This document shows positions 13,647-24,374 of a stretch of DNA of 64,000 bases, piece by piece (within the stretch, counting starts at the first letter, position 1; each line of letters starts with the position of its first letter). A program made the translations under genes and the position numbers. Where the stretch lies: contig JAGVVL010000013.1 of assembly GCA_018287875.1 (NCBI GenBank), forward strand, positions 1,922,001 to 1,986,000, written 5' to 3'. The notes below the pieces were generated by a model, which was not told where the DNA came from, ran no database searches, and saw only the letters and a program-made list of their open reading frames with translations. Source of the DNA: Nigrospora sphaerica. Taxonomy: Eukaryota; Ascomycota; Sordariomycetes; Amphisphaeriales; Apiosporaceae.

Positions 13647-13934
13647 TGTTACAGGTTAGAACCTGGAAGATAGGCTCAGGCGCACCTGGCCTGAGCGTCT
13701 CACGAATCCCTCACATGAGGCTCCGAGTAGGTCGCTCCATTCGGACGCCAGACTAGTGGTCAAGATCTAGGAGGGGGGAGCTGAGCAGCGATCCGAACGT
13801 TCCGGTCCAGTTTTGCAAGACTTCACAAGACGCTGCGCCCGGCCTCCTAAGGTCGATTCTCTTTTCTCTTCCCTATCTAGAAAATAAACAGCATTTGGCC
13901 CCTTCGATAGTGCTTCAAGGCTTAGCCTCTCACA
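13647..13934 (+). repeat. solo LTR (family C, 288 bp, plus orientation)
   Basis: Begins TGTTACAGGTTAG and ends GCCTCTCACA. Closely similar in reverse orientation to 14139-14454. Flanks are ATCCT (13642-13646) and ACCCT (13935-13939), a 5-bp target duplication differing by one C-to-T change. It sits inside the relic pol linker. It carries one copy of the GGAACGTTCGGATC unit that is present three times in the partner. Confidence 0.8.
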
Positions 13935-14138
13935 ACCCTTCACTATTACAAAGGTTGTGAGCCTGTACACTTATTAATTAAATCTGCTCCCGTCTATAAA
14001 AAAACCATCCATTGTTCTATATTAGCCTACTCTGTCCTAATCTTAACGATTCTACCACCGGTTAAGTATAACCACCGCCCCCGCCTATAAAGGTCGACAG
14101 CGTTGAAGAGTTCGAAGTTGAGGACATTCTAGATTCCC

Positions 14139-14454
14139 TGTGAGAGGCTGAGCCTTGAAGCACTATCAAAGGGGCCAAATGCTGTTTATTTTCTAGATGG
14201 GAAAGAGAGAAGAGAATCGTCCTCAGGAGGCCGGGCGCAGCGTCTCGTTAAATCTTGCGAGACCGGACCGGAACGTTCGGATCGGAACGTTCGGAGCGGA
14301 ACGTTCGGATCGCTGCTCAGATCCCCCCTCCTAGGTCTTGACCACTAGCCTGGCGTTCGAATGGGGAGACTTACTCAGAGCCTCATATGAGGGGTTCGTG
14401 AGACGCTCAGGCCAGGTGCGCCTGAGCCTTTCTCCCAGGTCCTAACCTGTAACA
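14139..14454 (-). repeat. solo LTR (family C, 316 bp, minus orientation)
   Basis: Reverse-oriented copy of 13647-13934 with perfect TTCCC target duplications (14134-14138 and 14455-14459). It is 28 bp longer than its partner, because the 14-bp unit GGAACGTTCGGATC is present three times in tandem (about 14,270-14,312) instead of once. It interrupts the chromodomain of the relic pol. Confidence 0.9.
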
Positions 14455-14559
14455 TTCCCATCTAGATAACCAAGGCGGAGGCCGAGGCTCCCGCTTAAAA
14501 TACACTGTGAAGTAGGCTGAATACGACTAAGCAACCGAGAAGCCTACGGAATACGTTGC

Positions 14560-14771
14560 TGTAAGAATCCAAAGGAGTCACAGTGGCACTGTCAGGTATA
14601 GGGTAGCGAAAGGCAAGCTCAATTCCACTGCAAAACTGATTCTTGCAGAATCTAAGTCTAGGTTGGGCGCCAGCCAGTGCGCGCTCCTCGCTAGTAAGCT
14701 GCCGGTGGGTCTGTGTCGCAGGTCAGGTGAACAGCCTGCAGATACACCTCTCCAGCGCCTCCTCTTTTACA
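14560..14771 (-). repeat. solo LTR (family B, 212 bp, minus orientation)
   Basis: Reverse-oriented copy of 12717-12929 with perfect GTTGC target duplications (14555-14559 and 14772-14776). It interrupts the relic chromodomain only about 100 bp after the family C insertion. The short open frame starting inside it at 14643 reads through into the true chromodomain C-terminus and is not a gene. Confidence 0.9.
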
Positions 14772-14909
14772 GTTGCTAACGCTAGCGAGGTAGTAGCAAA
14801 CTTCCACCAGAGATATCTAAAGAAACTAAGATCTGTTAGCTTACAGAAAGCTTAGCCGTCCGCCCTTTAAAACCGCGTTTATGGAACTCCGCCTTAAAGT
14901 GGAGAGTAC

Positions 14910-15198
14910 TGTCGTGGGGTAGACCGTGACAGGCCGTACCGGCATAGGGCAGCCTTTAAGATATCCTAAACTAGCTACGGATTAGTCGTCCTATGATGGA
15001 GTTTTATTAAGACCGCTTAATACGGACCTCCGTTAGGGATTTAAATAAGAAGTCTGCGACTAAGGAAACTTCAGTTGTAGCTCTTCGAGCTACGTCCTGT
15101 CCACTAAGCCTAATCTGTACCGACAGAATAGGAACCTGGACCTATAATATAAAACCTGAATTGATTCTGTTATTCGCCTGCCTGCCCGCCCCTTGACA
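14910..15198 (+). repeat. putative 3' LTR of the relic chromovirus
   Basis: Begins TGTCGTGGGGTAG directly after a purine-rich tract (AAAGTGGAGAG, a plausible polypurine tract) 55 bp downstream of the relic pol stop. It ends CCCCTTGACA at 15198. The younger chromovirus inserted at this end: its CATAT duplication begins at 15197. No second copy is present in the window to confirm the boundaries. Confidence 0.5.
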
Positions 15199-15201
15199 TA
15201 T

Positions 15202-15434
15202 TGTAAAGGGGCCGGGCGGGCAGATCGGCGGTGCGTCGGCGCGCCAGCGGAAAGCAAGCGCCAGGGCGGTCGCCGAAACGGCGGAGCGGCGCCACGTTAA
15301 TCCGGGGCGCCCTTATGCAGAATCTGGCCGCGCCCGCAAACGAAGGGACGGCCAGATTGAAGTCAATACAGCCAGCCAGTTATTGGAATTGCGTGCACAT
15401 AGTCACCTCGTTCGATTCGTATCATTCCGTTACA
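15202..15434 (+). repeat. 5' LTR of chromovirus
   Basis: TGTAAAGGGGCC ... CCGTTACA, 233 bp. GC-rich with many surviving CpA dinucleotides, so it shows little sign of RIP. Confidence 0.95.
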
Positions 15435-15446
15435 ATTCTTCAATCT
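15354..15446 (+). promoter_or_regulatory. possible self-priming pair for reverse transcription
   Basis: Bases 15438-15446 (CTTCAATCT), starting four bases after the 5' LTR where a primer-binding site belongs, are the exact complement of AGATTGAAG at 15354-15362 inside the LTR. No tRNA-type TGG primer site is seen. In the Tf1/sushi group of Gypsy elements the 5' end of the mRNA folds back onto the primer-binding site. If transcription starts near 15354, this would be that arrangement. It is an inference from a 9-bp match. Confidence 0.4.
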
Positions 15447-15470
15447 CTACACCACGAGAACGAGCCGGCT

Positions 15471-16813
15471 ATGGCACCCGCTACCCGATCGCGCCCCGAC
15501 AGCTCGACGCCCGGTCAAGCAAGCTCTCACCCCAACTTAGGGTTAGGAGCTAACGAGCCAGCCGCGCCGAGCAACGCGGCGATCCCCGGCGCCCTGACTA
15601 CCGGAGCGGGCACGGCGGAGGGGCGCCCGTTCCCAACGGACGAAGGGCCCACGGGCGCGGACGAACCGCGACCATCCGGCGAAACGGATCCAAGCCTAAC
15701 GCCGGGACCCGACATGTCAACCCCCTCGGAGTCCGATCTTTTCCGGGTCGCCACGCGGGAGAACGACCTTCTCCGCGCGCTGCTGAAGACACAGCAGAAG
15801 ATGATCGAGATGATGACGGCGGACCGAGCCGACTGCCAACGGGGTCAAGGACTAACGCCGCCCAGTTGGAGCACGAGCGGAGAACCGCGCACGTACGAGA
15901 AGCCACCGACTTACGCATGCAAGAAGCTAAAGGAGGCCTCGACCCACGTGGAGATCCGAAGCTGGATCGTGGCGGTGGAACAACAAAATAAGAGCCGATC
16001 CGACTAGACGGATGCTCGCTATATCGAATGGGCCCTCACTAACGTGGACTACACTTTGCAAAGCAAGTAGCGCACCTACGCTAAAGATCTATACCTATAA
16101 GGGAAATACAGCGAGCAGGCTAAGTAAGCAGACTTCTTAAAGTTCATTCGATAGGAACATATCGACCCGGCTTAGAATATGCAGAGGTTAATAGCGGCGC
16201 TATAACGGATCCAGTAAACGGCCGACCAATCGCTAACGTAGTTCTATAACAAGTGGTCCGCGTAGCAGCGACGAGTTCGAGAGAGCATCGTAGGCCAGCC
16301 CCTTATCGCACACGAGTTCCTACTTAAGCTGCGACTGTGGCTAAGGATGGACATCATTTGGGATAACGTCGCTATCACCAACGCCCAAGCGGTCGCCTAC
16401 AAGGCGGAGCGTCGATGGCAGATCCTCTCCCCTTATCAGCGAAGGGATCGCGAAGGGACACGTAACGGGACTCCGGGAGGAAGGAAGCGACCCTAGGCTG
16501 AGCACGAGTTTAGCGGGACCCGACAGGGGTATATGAACCAGGCTATAGTGCAACCAGCGTCAAAGGTTCGTCGAGGGGGGTTCGGCCCAGGCGCCACCGA
16601 GAGGAGACCCCGCCCGAAGTACGTCCGTTGCTATAAATGCAACGAGGGGGGCCATATCTAGCGGGATTGTACGGCCAAGCCGCCGGGCAGGCAATCCCCG
16701 GCGGCGCACACCGGCGCTACACGAGCAGCCGGCGCGCGGATCCAGGCGGCAGAGGTGAAGCAAGAGACACCCCAGTACCGATCCGACTCCGACTAGAGCG
16801 CGAGCGAGGCAGG
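15471..16813 (+). pseudogene. chromovirus gag, degenerate
   Basis: The likely start is ATG 15471 (MAPATRSRPD...), which opens a Pro/Ser/Thr-rich N-terminus. Around codons 70-115 a helical segment is followed by a capsid-like region. The frame is open to 16007 and then broken by about ten TAG/TAA codons. A CCHC zinc knuckle is readable at 16629-16670 (CX2CX4HX4C, with a TAG at the position before Arg-Asp-Cys). The longer open frame from 15231 begins inside the LTR and is not the natural start. Pol follows in the -1 frame, so expression of an intact relative would need -1 frameshifting. The exact end of gag is uncertain. Confidence 0.75.
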
Positions 16814-16869
16814 AAATGTGTAGCTGAGCTAAACAGAGCGCAAGACGACTCAGCGGACACACACCGCGC

Positions 16870-19800
16870 GACAGGGGTGCTAAGCGCGGCTATACGCACC
16901 ACGGGCCAGTTATACGACAAACTCGGCCAAGTAAAGAAGCCAATTCGGATCGACCTGGATTCGGGGGCCGAGGTTAACGTGATCGTAAAGCGGACGGCGG
17001 ATCGAGCCGTTATAAGGGGTTAGGTTACGAAAGTCCCTATAACTCTGCCGCGACTTTTAAGGGTCGACAGGCAGCCGCTACGGTGCTATAGCGCCGTGGA
17101 AGCGGCGATAGAGATGCAAGACATGTAAGGGCAGGTACGGAGGTTCACGTAGGTGTTCTTCGTCGTACGCCGAGATAAGCACGCGGCCTAGGTGCTACTG
17201 TCCCGCCCGGGCATGGGGCGGGAGGGAATTACCTTAGACACACAAAAGCTAGACGCGTTCACGTTTAGAGTGACACAGTTCGTGGGGCCAGAGGAGTTCG
17301 CCTACGAAGCGACCAAAGGCGAACCGGTGCTAATCGCCCAGCTAGCGAGGTTAGAGTTAGGTGACATATCGGCGATACCTAAGTTTAACGACAAACCGCC
17401 TATAGGGACTGTCGCGCTACCAGCCTATTTAAAGGAGTACGAGGTCGTGTTTAGTAAGTCCGCAGCTATGGAGCCGCCTATTTTAGGAGAGACACCGTAT
17501 ACAATCGACCTTATCCTTAGCGCATAGCCTCCACACGGACCTATCTATCCCCTCTTAGAACTGTAACAAAAGGAGCTCGAGGAGTACCTCGCGAAGGCGT
17601 TGGAAACTGGTCGCATTAGGCACTCCACGAGCCCGGTGGGGGCACCTATGCTATTCGTGCTAAAAAAGGACGGCAGTTTACGATTATACGTCGATTACTG
17701 GGGCCTAAATAAGGTCACAGTAAAGAACCGATATCCGCTTCCGCTAATTAGCGAGCTGATAGATTAGCTGGGGTCGGCGAAGGTGTTCTCGAAAATGGAT
17801 TTACAGGACGCCTATTTTCGCCTCGCAATCGTAGAAGGCGACCGCTAAAAGACCGTGTTCCGAATAAAGTACGGCCACTTCGAGTATAACGTGATAGCGA
17901 TGGGGCTCACGAACGCGCCCGCTATATTTCAGGCCTATATGCAGAAGGCATTAGTAGGGCTTATTGATACTATTTACGTGGTTTACTTCGACGACATCGT
18001 TATCTACTTGTAGGATATAGAGGAACACGCGACGTATCTCCGAATAGTGTGCGAACGGCTGAAGGAGCACGAGCTATTTATAAAGATCTCGAAGTGCGAA
18101 TTCTTTAAAGAGGAAATCGAGTTCCTAGGATTCGTGGTCGGCCAAGTAGGCTTAAAGATGGACCCGAAACGAGTGATAGCCATGTAAGAATAGCAGCCTC
18201 CTAAGTTGTACCGGGATATCTAAGTGTTCTTAGGGTTCACTAACTTCTATAGGAAGTTCATTACGAAGTACTCGTATATCACGGCACCGATTACGGCGTT
18301 ACTGAAAGGCATGGAGGCCGGCTGGAAGAAGGGCCCGTTCCAGTAGCCCCTGGACATATAGAAGGCGTTCGAAGAGTTAAAGCACGTGTTCACTTTAGCG
18401 ACGGTGCTCCGACACTGGGACCCGGAGAAAACTAGCAGGGTCAAGATAGACGCGAGTAATAAGGCAGTCTTAGGTATCCTATCATAGAAATAAGGAGGTA
18501 GCGAGTGGAGGCCAGTTACTTACTAGTCGCGGAAACTCACAGCGCCCGAGTTAAACTGGGCCACGGGCTAAAAGGAACTGCTAGTAATTATCGAATCACT
18601 CGAGTATTGGAGACACTACCTTAAGGGGCTGAGCGCTAAGTTCACGGTCTAGACCGACTACCAGGTACTGAAAGGGGTCGTGGAAGCACTGGCGAGAGAC
18701 TTACAAGGCCGCCTCGTAAGATAGGTGTACAGGCTCTCGCATTTTGACTTCGATATAGAATATTAGAAGGGGGCCACGAACCCGGCGGACCCGCTATCGC
18801 GGCGACTAGACTATATAGCTGGGGAGATCAGCTACCACGACGTGATTCCGTCACTAGCAATGAAACTGGCACTCGTCGACCAGCTGCCAGCCGAGGTCCG
18901 ACACTAGGTGGCAAGGATTAGCACCACGAGAAACGTCGGGACCGCGACGTATATAGGGGCAGTGCGGGCGATGGTGACGTATACAGATAAAAGGTTGGCG
19001 GGTGGCTAGGGGGGGGACGCGGTCCTTACCCCGGTAACCTGGGCATAAGGCTAGGGAGGGCCACCTATGACGAGACGCCGAGCAGTGATCGACAAGGCCG
19101 GTGGGGGGGGACAGGTGCTCCCGAGAGCAGTGGCTCGAAGCGTGGCAAGAAACGAGACTACTTAAGCGGATAAGCCCACTAAGGCGTTCTACCAGCTTAT
19201 TCGGGGGCTACAACCCCAAGACCGGGACATCGCGGAACGAATAGAGAAGGCGCGGTAAGGCCAAGCTACAGGGTACCACCTAAATAAAGAAGGAGCCCTC
19301 CGATTTAAAGGAAGGCTAGTTATCCTTAATAAGGGAGCGTTAAGGGCCTAACTACTCTACTAACACCACGACAACCCCAGGGCAGGACACTTAAGCGCGA
19401 ATAAGACCTTAAAGCTGCTTACAAGGAAGTTCCATTAGCCCGCGATCGCTGAGGAGGTGCGACAGTACACAGAGTCATACTAGGAGTGCCAGGGAGCGAG
19501 GAGACTAAGGCACAAACTATACGGCCTACTTTAATCCCTACCGCTACCTAAGGGACCCTGGCAAAAGATTAGCATAGACTTCATCACTAGGCTACTAATT
19601 AGCTGCCGACTTAAGGGCGACGCCTGTAACGCCGTGTTAGTTATCGTGGACCGATTCACGAAGATAGCACTGTTTTTACCCACGAGGAAAACCCTAACTG
19701 CGGCAGAGTTAGCCTATATCCTATATAAGGAAGTGGAATGCTAGTATAGGACGCCCCTCGGGATTGTGAGCGATAGGGACTCCCTATTTACAAGCCGGTT

Positions 19801-20674
19801 CTAGCAAGAGTGGTGCGAGGCAAGGGCAACGAAACGCCGGCTAAGCACGGCGTACCATCCCCAAACGGACGGGCAGACAAAGAGAACGCACCAAACACTA
19901 GAGAAGTGGTTACGCACGTGTTACGACGAGGCGATATGGGCATCCGGGCTACACGAAGCCGAGTTCGCCTATAATAACCGCCGCCACGACTTTATTGGGG
20001 TGTCACTGTTTAAGGCGCTATATAGATTTCACCCGAGGATGACGGAGTTCGCCCCTTAAGCAGAACGCTTTCGGAGCGCGGGCATGTTAAAACGGCTATA
20101 GAAGAGCCAAGAGGTCCGCGTGCGTATAAGAGAACACTAGGACGTCGCAATGAAAGCCTAACAAAAGGGCTATAACCGAAGGCACCAGGACTAAGAGTTC
20201 CAACCAGGTCAGTAGGTAGGCCTCTCGATAAAGCGGTTCCGATTTAAGTGCGGTGCAAAGCTCGCCCCGACATACATTCGGGTAAAAGTCACGGAGAGGA
20301 TTAGTAAGGTGGCCTATAGGGTCGCCCTGCCCTCGCAGTATAAACGGATACACGACGTGTTCCTAGTGTCATCGTTGGAGCCATGGACTGGCAAGGCCTC
20401 CAGGGACCATGAGGCACTCCCAGGACTAATGAAGGACTAAGAGGAGTGGGAGGTCGAGGATATCCTCCGACACAGGACGACCGCCTAAGGGGCGGAGTAC
20501 CTCGTGAAATAGATAGGCTGGCCGGTGGAATATAACACCTGGGAGCCAAAGGCGAACCTAAAGAACGCGCCGAAGATCGTGGCACGCTATCGTAAGCGCC
20601 GGTCCCACCGTAAATGGGACAACGATCGCCCTCCGAGCACAGGAAATCACGGAGTGGCGGGGCGCGAAGCATAG
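16870..20674 (+). pseudogene. chromovirus pol (protease, RT, RNase H, integrase, chromodomain), degenerate
   Basis: All in frame 2. Protease: Asp-Ser-Gly-Ala at 16958-16969. Reverse transcriptase: about 17,640-18,250, with Tyr-Phe-Asp-Asp at 17984-17995. RNase H: follows, with the Lys-Ile-Asp-Ala-Ser motif near 18,450. Integrase: zinc-binding region near 19,350-19,510 (one Cys codon changed to Tyr), core Asp residues near 19,570 and 19,770, and the catalytic Glu replaced by Lys (AAG at 19880-19882). Chromodomain: 20441-20600 (EEWEVEDILRH start, WEPKANLKNAP end). More than 30 internal stops, all TAA or TAG as far as I read, at Gln/Trp/Arg positions. The stop after the chromodomain is at 20672. 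Domain order identifies a chromovirus. Confidence 0.9.
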
Positions 20675-20866
20675 CAGATCAATTAACAAGGCTAGGGCCC
20701 TAGAAGTACATGGAGCTAAGCTATGTGATTACAGCGGAAGGTCGCATACGGTATGCAAAGTAGGACGCAGGAGGTCCGCTAGGCAGTGTACAGGCGACGA
20801 GGATCCGCTAAAGCGCAGGACGCAGCGGATGAGGAGACGGCAACCTAGGTGACGCGTCAGGGCGAC

Positions 20867-23800
20867 CTAGCGGCGAGACAGGCGAAGGCGTCGCAGAGGA
20901 GGGGGCCCAGCTAAGGGACCGTGAGCCGCGTTATCGGCGGCAGAGCGGCGACGTTTGGCACCTCGGGTCGACAAGGACAGCGAGACAGCGGGCGGAGCGA
21001 TGCCACCGAGGACGTTAATCCGTCGTAAGCCAAGCGACGAGAAGGCGCTATTGTAGTACTCCTCTATTACAGCCGGGGACCAGTCCTTAAACGGCAGGGG
21101 GGGAGGAGCCGCCGCCAGAAGGCTCGTCACGATCTCAGAGATATACCGGGGTATATACCCGGCTCCAATGGGATTGGGGCAGGTAGCATCGATTAGGAAG
21201 CAGCGTAGGATATGCGATTATCCGCTGGCCTAGGCAAGCCGAGCCAGAGAGAGATGGCCAGCTCGGGGAGCACAATTAAAGACGTCAGCCGTCGCCGAGA
21301 GCGTGATGGTGGCCACGTCGAGGTTCTTAGTGTCTCGTGTATACTGAACACTAGGCGGCGCGGGATGGGAATCCTAGCGTATAGCCGTGTCTATCTCGCG
21401 GTTCGCCGAGTAGAGACTGAAGTGCCGGGCCTAAAGGACATCCCAGAAGGCGGTAACGCTGACAGGGGGAGCGGGGTCAGGATACAGCTCGAGGATACGG
21501 TTTATGGCCCGTCGGCGGGCGAGCGCCCATTGCTCGGCAGTCTAGTGTGGGTCCACGGACAGGGCGGTCGGGGTAAGAGCTTACGTAGGTGGCGGCATTT
21601 ACACCGACACATCAGTGCCCCCCGAGACCATGTTAACATCGCCATCAGGGCTAAGGGAGCGGCCACCGCCGGCGTCGGAGCCAACGGACGGGGCGTTGCC
21701 GCCGTCGGACGCATCTGGGTCGGCGACCGCGCTTAAGGGAGAGGAAGGGCCGCACGAGTCCAGACCGTCCACGACATCGGAACCAGAGCAGCTACTGTCC
21801 AGCAAGGAAACGTCGCGACCGCCGTCGCCGGGCATGCTAAAGTTTACCTGCTTAGGCGAAGCAAACAGGTCGTACTCGCCTTGCTATAGCCTAGAGAGGC
21901 GCTGTAAGTACGCCGGCTGTTCGCCGGCAACGAGAGGGGACGGCAGCGAGCCGCCAGACGAAGGCAAGGGGTGTAGACGTCGAAGCCAGGTCTCGAAACC
22001 GCGTCGGGCAGTATAGTAAACGTCGTATATTGCGACAGGATTATAGTGGCCTCCAACTTCGGAAGGGCGGGGGGGGGGAACCAGATCGCGAAACTCAATA
22101 AGTTTCTAATCACAAGCGGATAAATAAGGGGGCTCGGCGACAGTCGTGGGGACCTAATTGAACTTATACCACAGTTCTAAGCGCGCGGCGACGTAATCGC
22201 GATACTCCTCCGCGGACCAAGGCTTCTCAGGCAGAGGACAGGTATTGGAGATCATCGTAAGATGGATCCGCCGCTCGGCCCGCTACTCCACTATCGAGGA
22301 GGCGCCGTTAACGGAGGGAGTACCGCTAGCGGAGCGGACACCGGAGGCAGGGCTGGAGGGCCAGGGTGTCGCAGCACAAGTGGAGCGCTGGACCCGAGAG
22401 GCCGGCGTAGAGGACATCGGCGCGTCCGACAGGGACGCAGCAGAGGACAGCAGGTCGCGATCTTCCAGCGCAGGCGCGCCCAAGCCACCCCAGCCGGAGG
22501 GGCCAGGACAGGCACTAGAGCCGGAAGGAGAGCTGCGACCGGACGGCGACTGGACGTACTCGCCATCGTTGTCAGTGTCCGCACCCAGGCTCGAGGCGTC
22601 GTCGTTAAAGTCCTCGTCGGAAGGCGATTTATCGCCAGGTATCGCGGCGGGGACTGGTATAAAGGGCAACGAAGGCCCAGCGGAGTCGACTTATATATTA
22701 GAATGGGATCGGCGGACAGACACCTTACTACCCTACCGGAAGTGTTAACTAAGGACCGGTCGTGTTAAAACGAAGACGGGGAGGACTTACCGGGGTATAG
22801 CGACCAAGGGCGGCGGGACCTGCTTAAGCAACGCAGCTCTTACCATGTTTCTCCCGCCGGGTGTAGTTAACACCAAACCACGAATCAACCCTCGCAGCAC
22901 CTTTTTTCTGCGATCGTTTAAACCGACGCTGCCAATCGATATCCGATATGGCCTCGCCCGCGAGAAAATAGTATCCAGGCGCCCAGCGGTACAGCTTGTC
23001 GTCGTAGTTGTCGACAGTTAGGCGATAAAGTTCCTCGCAGTGCGCGATAAGGCGGGACAGGCTATCGGCATTGCAATCGCCGACAGGAAGGGCGAGGGTA
23101 TATCGCCGCTAATACTCCTCAGCACTGACAGGCTCCCGTTAGCTATAGGCGCCCTACTGGAACACGATTAAAACCAGTACGCCGATACGGCGGCGAAAGG
23201 AGGGGAAACTCACGGCGAGGATATCCGTTTATAATTAGACGAACCGGCGCTAGCTCTGCGCCTTAACAACGGCGAGGGAGTTAGCGGCTTCGCGCTTTTT
23301 CTATTCCTTGCGCTCCTAGAAGACGGCAATGTCCTCCTTATTGCAGCATAAGCGGAAAGCCATCGCTGCCTCGTGGTAGACTGTCTTAAGCGACCTATAA
23401 GCTTAGACGTATCGCCAGTTCCAATTAGAACTGCCCACCTGGCCCATGTAAGTACCGCGGTATTAAAAGACGCGAAGATAGGCGATGCCAGCGGTGAGGA
23501 CGCGGCCGGCACCGACCAATTCCTCGGGAATCTAAACGCGTCAGCTATCGCAACACAGTCGCGGGCAAAGGGCAACACAAACGGCGACACATTTACGATA
23601 ATCAATGGCGCAGATCCCGCACTTGCTGGCACCCTCATAGTTTAGAGAGGGATCAACAGCGCCGGTCGTGACACTGTTGCAACAAAAGGCATTGGGGCTA
23701 GAGGGGAGGGTTAGCAACGCCCGAGGCAGCCGAGCGAGGCCCGATAGAGCGCCGACCAGGATACGGGACGCACAAGGAAACGACAAGATCGTCGTCGGCG

Positions 23801-24011
23801 TTCCGGGACAAAGGGCCGCCGGAGTGTCCAAAACGAAAGACAGAGTGACAGGCGGGGAGGACCTCCCACTCGCGAATGCGGTTAAGCGCGTCCTCGCGCG
23901 AGTAGATCGGGTACAGCATTGTCGGCGACCAGTCGAAGAACGAAGGGATGAGGAACAGAGAGCGTCACGAAACACGAGACATACGGGGAATAGAGGGGTC
24001 GCCTGCCACAA
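20867..24011 (-). pseudogene. antisense, apparently spliced gene inside the chromovirus, degenerate
   Basis: On the minus strand between pol and the 3' LTR, protein-like readings alternate with clear splice signals. One segment includes a Lys-Cys-x2-Cys motif near 23,610 and a Lys/Arg/Ala-rich helical stretch, and ends at 23214 before a GTGAGT donor. An 89-bp intron (23125-23213) with a CTAAC-type branch site ends in CAG. The next exon (23124-22845) reads through an Asp-Trp-Gln-Arg-Arg motif to a GTAAGA donor at 22843. Further on is an acidic Ser/Pro/Asp-rich region (22669-22283), then a Trp-Ser-Ala-Glu-Glu-Tyr segment (about 22,200-22,080), and a last stretch at 21130-20867. Stops are mostly TAG/TAA at Gln positions. 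I do not recognise the protein, and whether it is one gene or two is unclear. Confidence 0.6.
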
Positions 24012-24374
24012 GGAACGGGAACAAAGGAAAGCTGCAACCAGGCGCCGACCCAGGAGTTGGTATGGAGTACGGAGCTACAAACAAAGCCGAGCCCTCGGTG
24101 CCCTAGGCAGCAACACGGGCAGCGAGGCAGCGAGACGGCGAGGCGGCGAGGCCGCCGCGACAGAGAGCCCGACTGGAGACAAACACGCAGCGCGGGGCAG
24201 CGCCGCCCAGGCAACGACCGGCCGCCGACGGGCGGGCCAGCAGACATAACGAGCGCATAAGACAACCCCACGAAGGGCGGCGACCACAAGGTGGCGGGCC
24301 AGGAACCCACGCGGCGCGGCGCACCCGAGACCGCTCCACCGCTAGGAATTCCACGGGCGCCGGAGACCGGGCCC

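Larger units (their letters stand above)
13070..14854 (+). pseudogene. relic Ty3/Gypsy chromovirus pol (integrase end plus chromodomain)
   Basis: Decayed reading of the 3' part of a Gypsy pol. From 13,130 an integrase-core segment is readable: Asn-Arg-Asp-Pro at the second catalytic Asp, then a Leu-Ser-Thr-Ser-Phe motif followed by a decayed Pro-Gln-Thr-Asn-type motif. Near 13,600-14,100 comes the integrase-to-chromodomain linker (Ile-Lys..His-Pro..Phe motif, then a poly-proline stretch). From about 14,093 to a stop at 14,854 comes a chromodomain (EEFEVEDILDS start, RGSRLKYTVK strand, FHQRY helix). Internal stops are TAA/TAG at Trp/Gln positions. Three solo LTRs interrupt it (13647-13934, 14139-14454, 14560-14771). 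Across the latter two the chromodomain frame is continuous if the LTR and one copy of the target duplication are ignored. Confidence 0.75.
1..15198. repeat. AT-rich, RIP-degraded repeat block
   Basis: Strikingly AT-rich sequence with almost no open frames. The only long frames are remnants of transposon proteins. Recognisable coding remnants have TAA or TAG where related proteins have Gln or Trp, and repeated segments inside the block differ from each other by transitions, as RIP produces. Short GC-richer islands at 9641-9791, 12717-12929, 13647-13934, 14139-14454 and 14560-14771 have LTR-like ends. I see no gene likely to be functional. Between the annotated relics (roughly 1-940, 2805-4370, 5100-9640, 9800-10340, 10415-12640) I recognise nothing beyond decayed AT-rich DNA. 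It could be an interstitial or subtelomeric repeat block; no telomere repeats are seen. Confidence 0.85.

Noticed and set aside
12717..14771. B(+) C(+) C(-) B(-) order of LTR islands looks like one large palindrome
   Set aside because: Arm spacings differ greatly (717 bp versus 105 bp), and C(-) and B(-) each have their own perfect target duplication, so independent insertions explain it better.
14643..14855. 70-codon frame with a natural-looking end
   Set aside because: It begins inside a solo LTR and reads into the relic chromodomain; not a gene.
1..15198. Centromere or telomere-adjacent sequence
   Set aside because: AT-richness alone is not diagnostic. No telomere repeats are seen and recognisable transposon relics explain much of the block. 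CENP-A or Hi-C data would be needed.
22245..22768. Overlapping plus-strand frames of about 167 codons inside the retrotransposon
   Set aside because: They are shadows of the antisense acidic/Ser-rich coding region in GC-rich DNA.
23541..24011. DUF3716-like Cys pairs in the antisense reading
   Set aside because: Only one convincing Cys-x2-Cys pair is readable and the frame is broken; not enough to name the domain.
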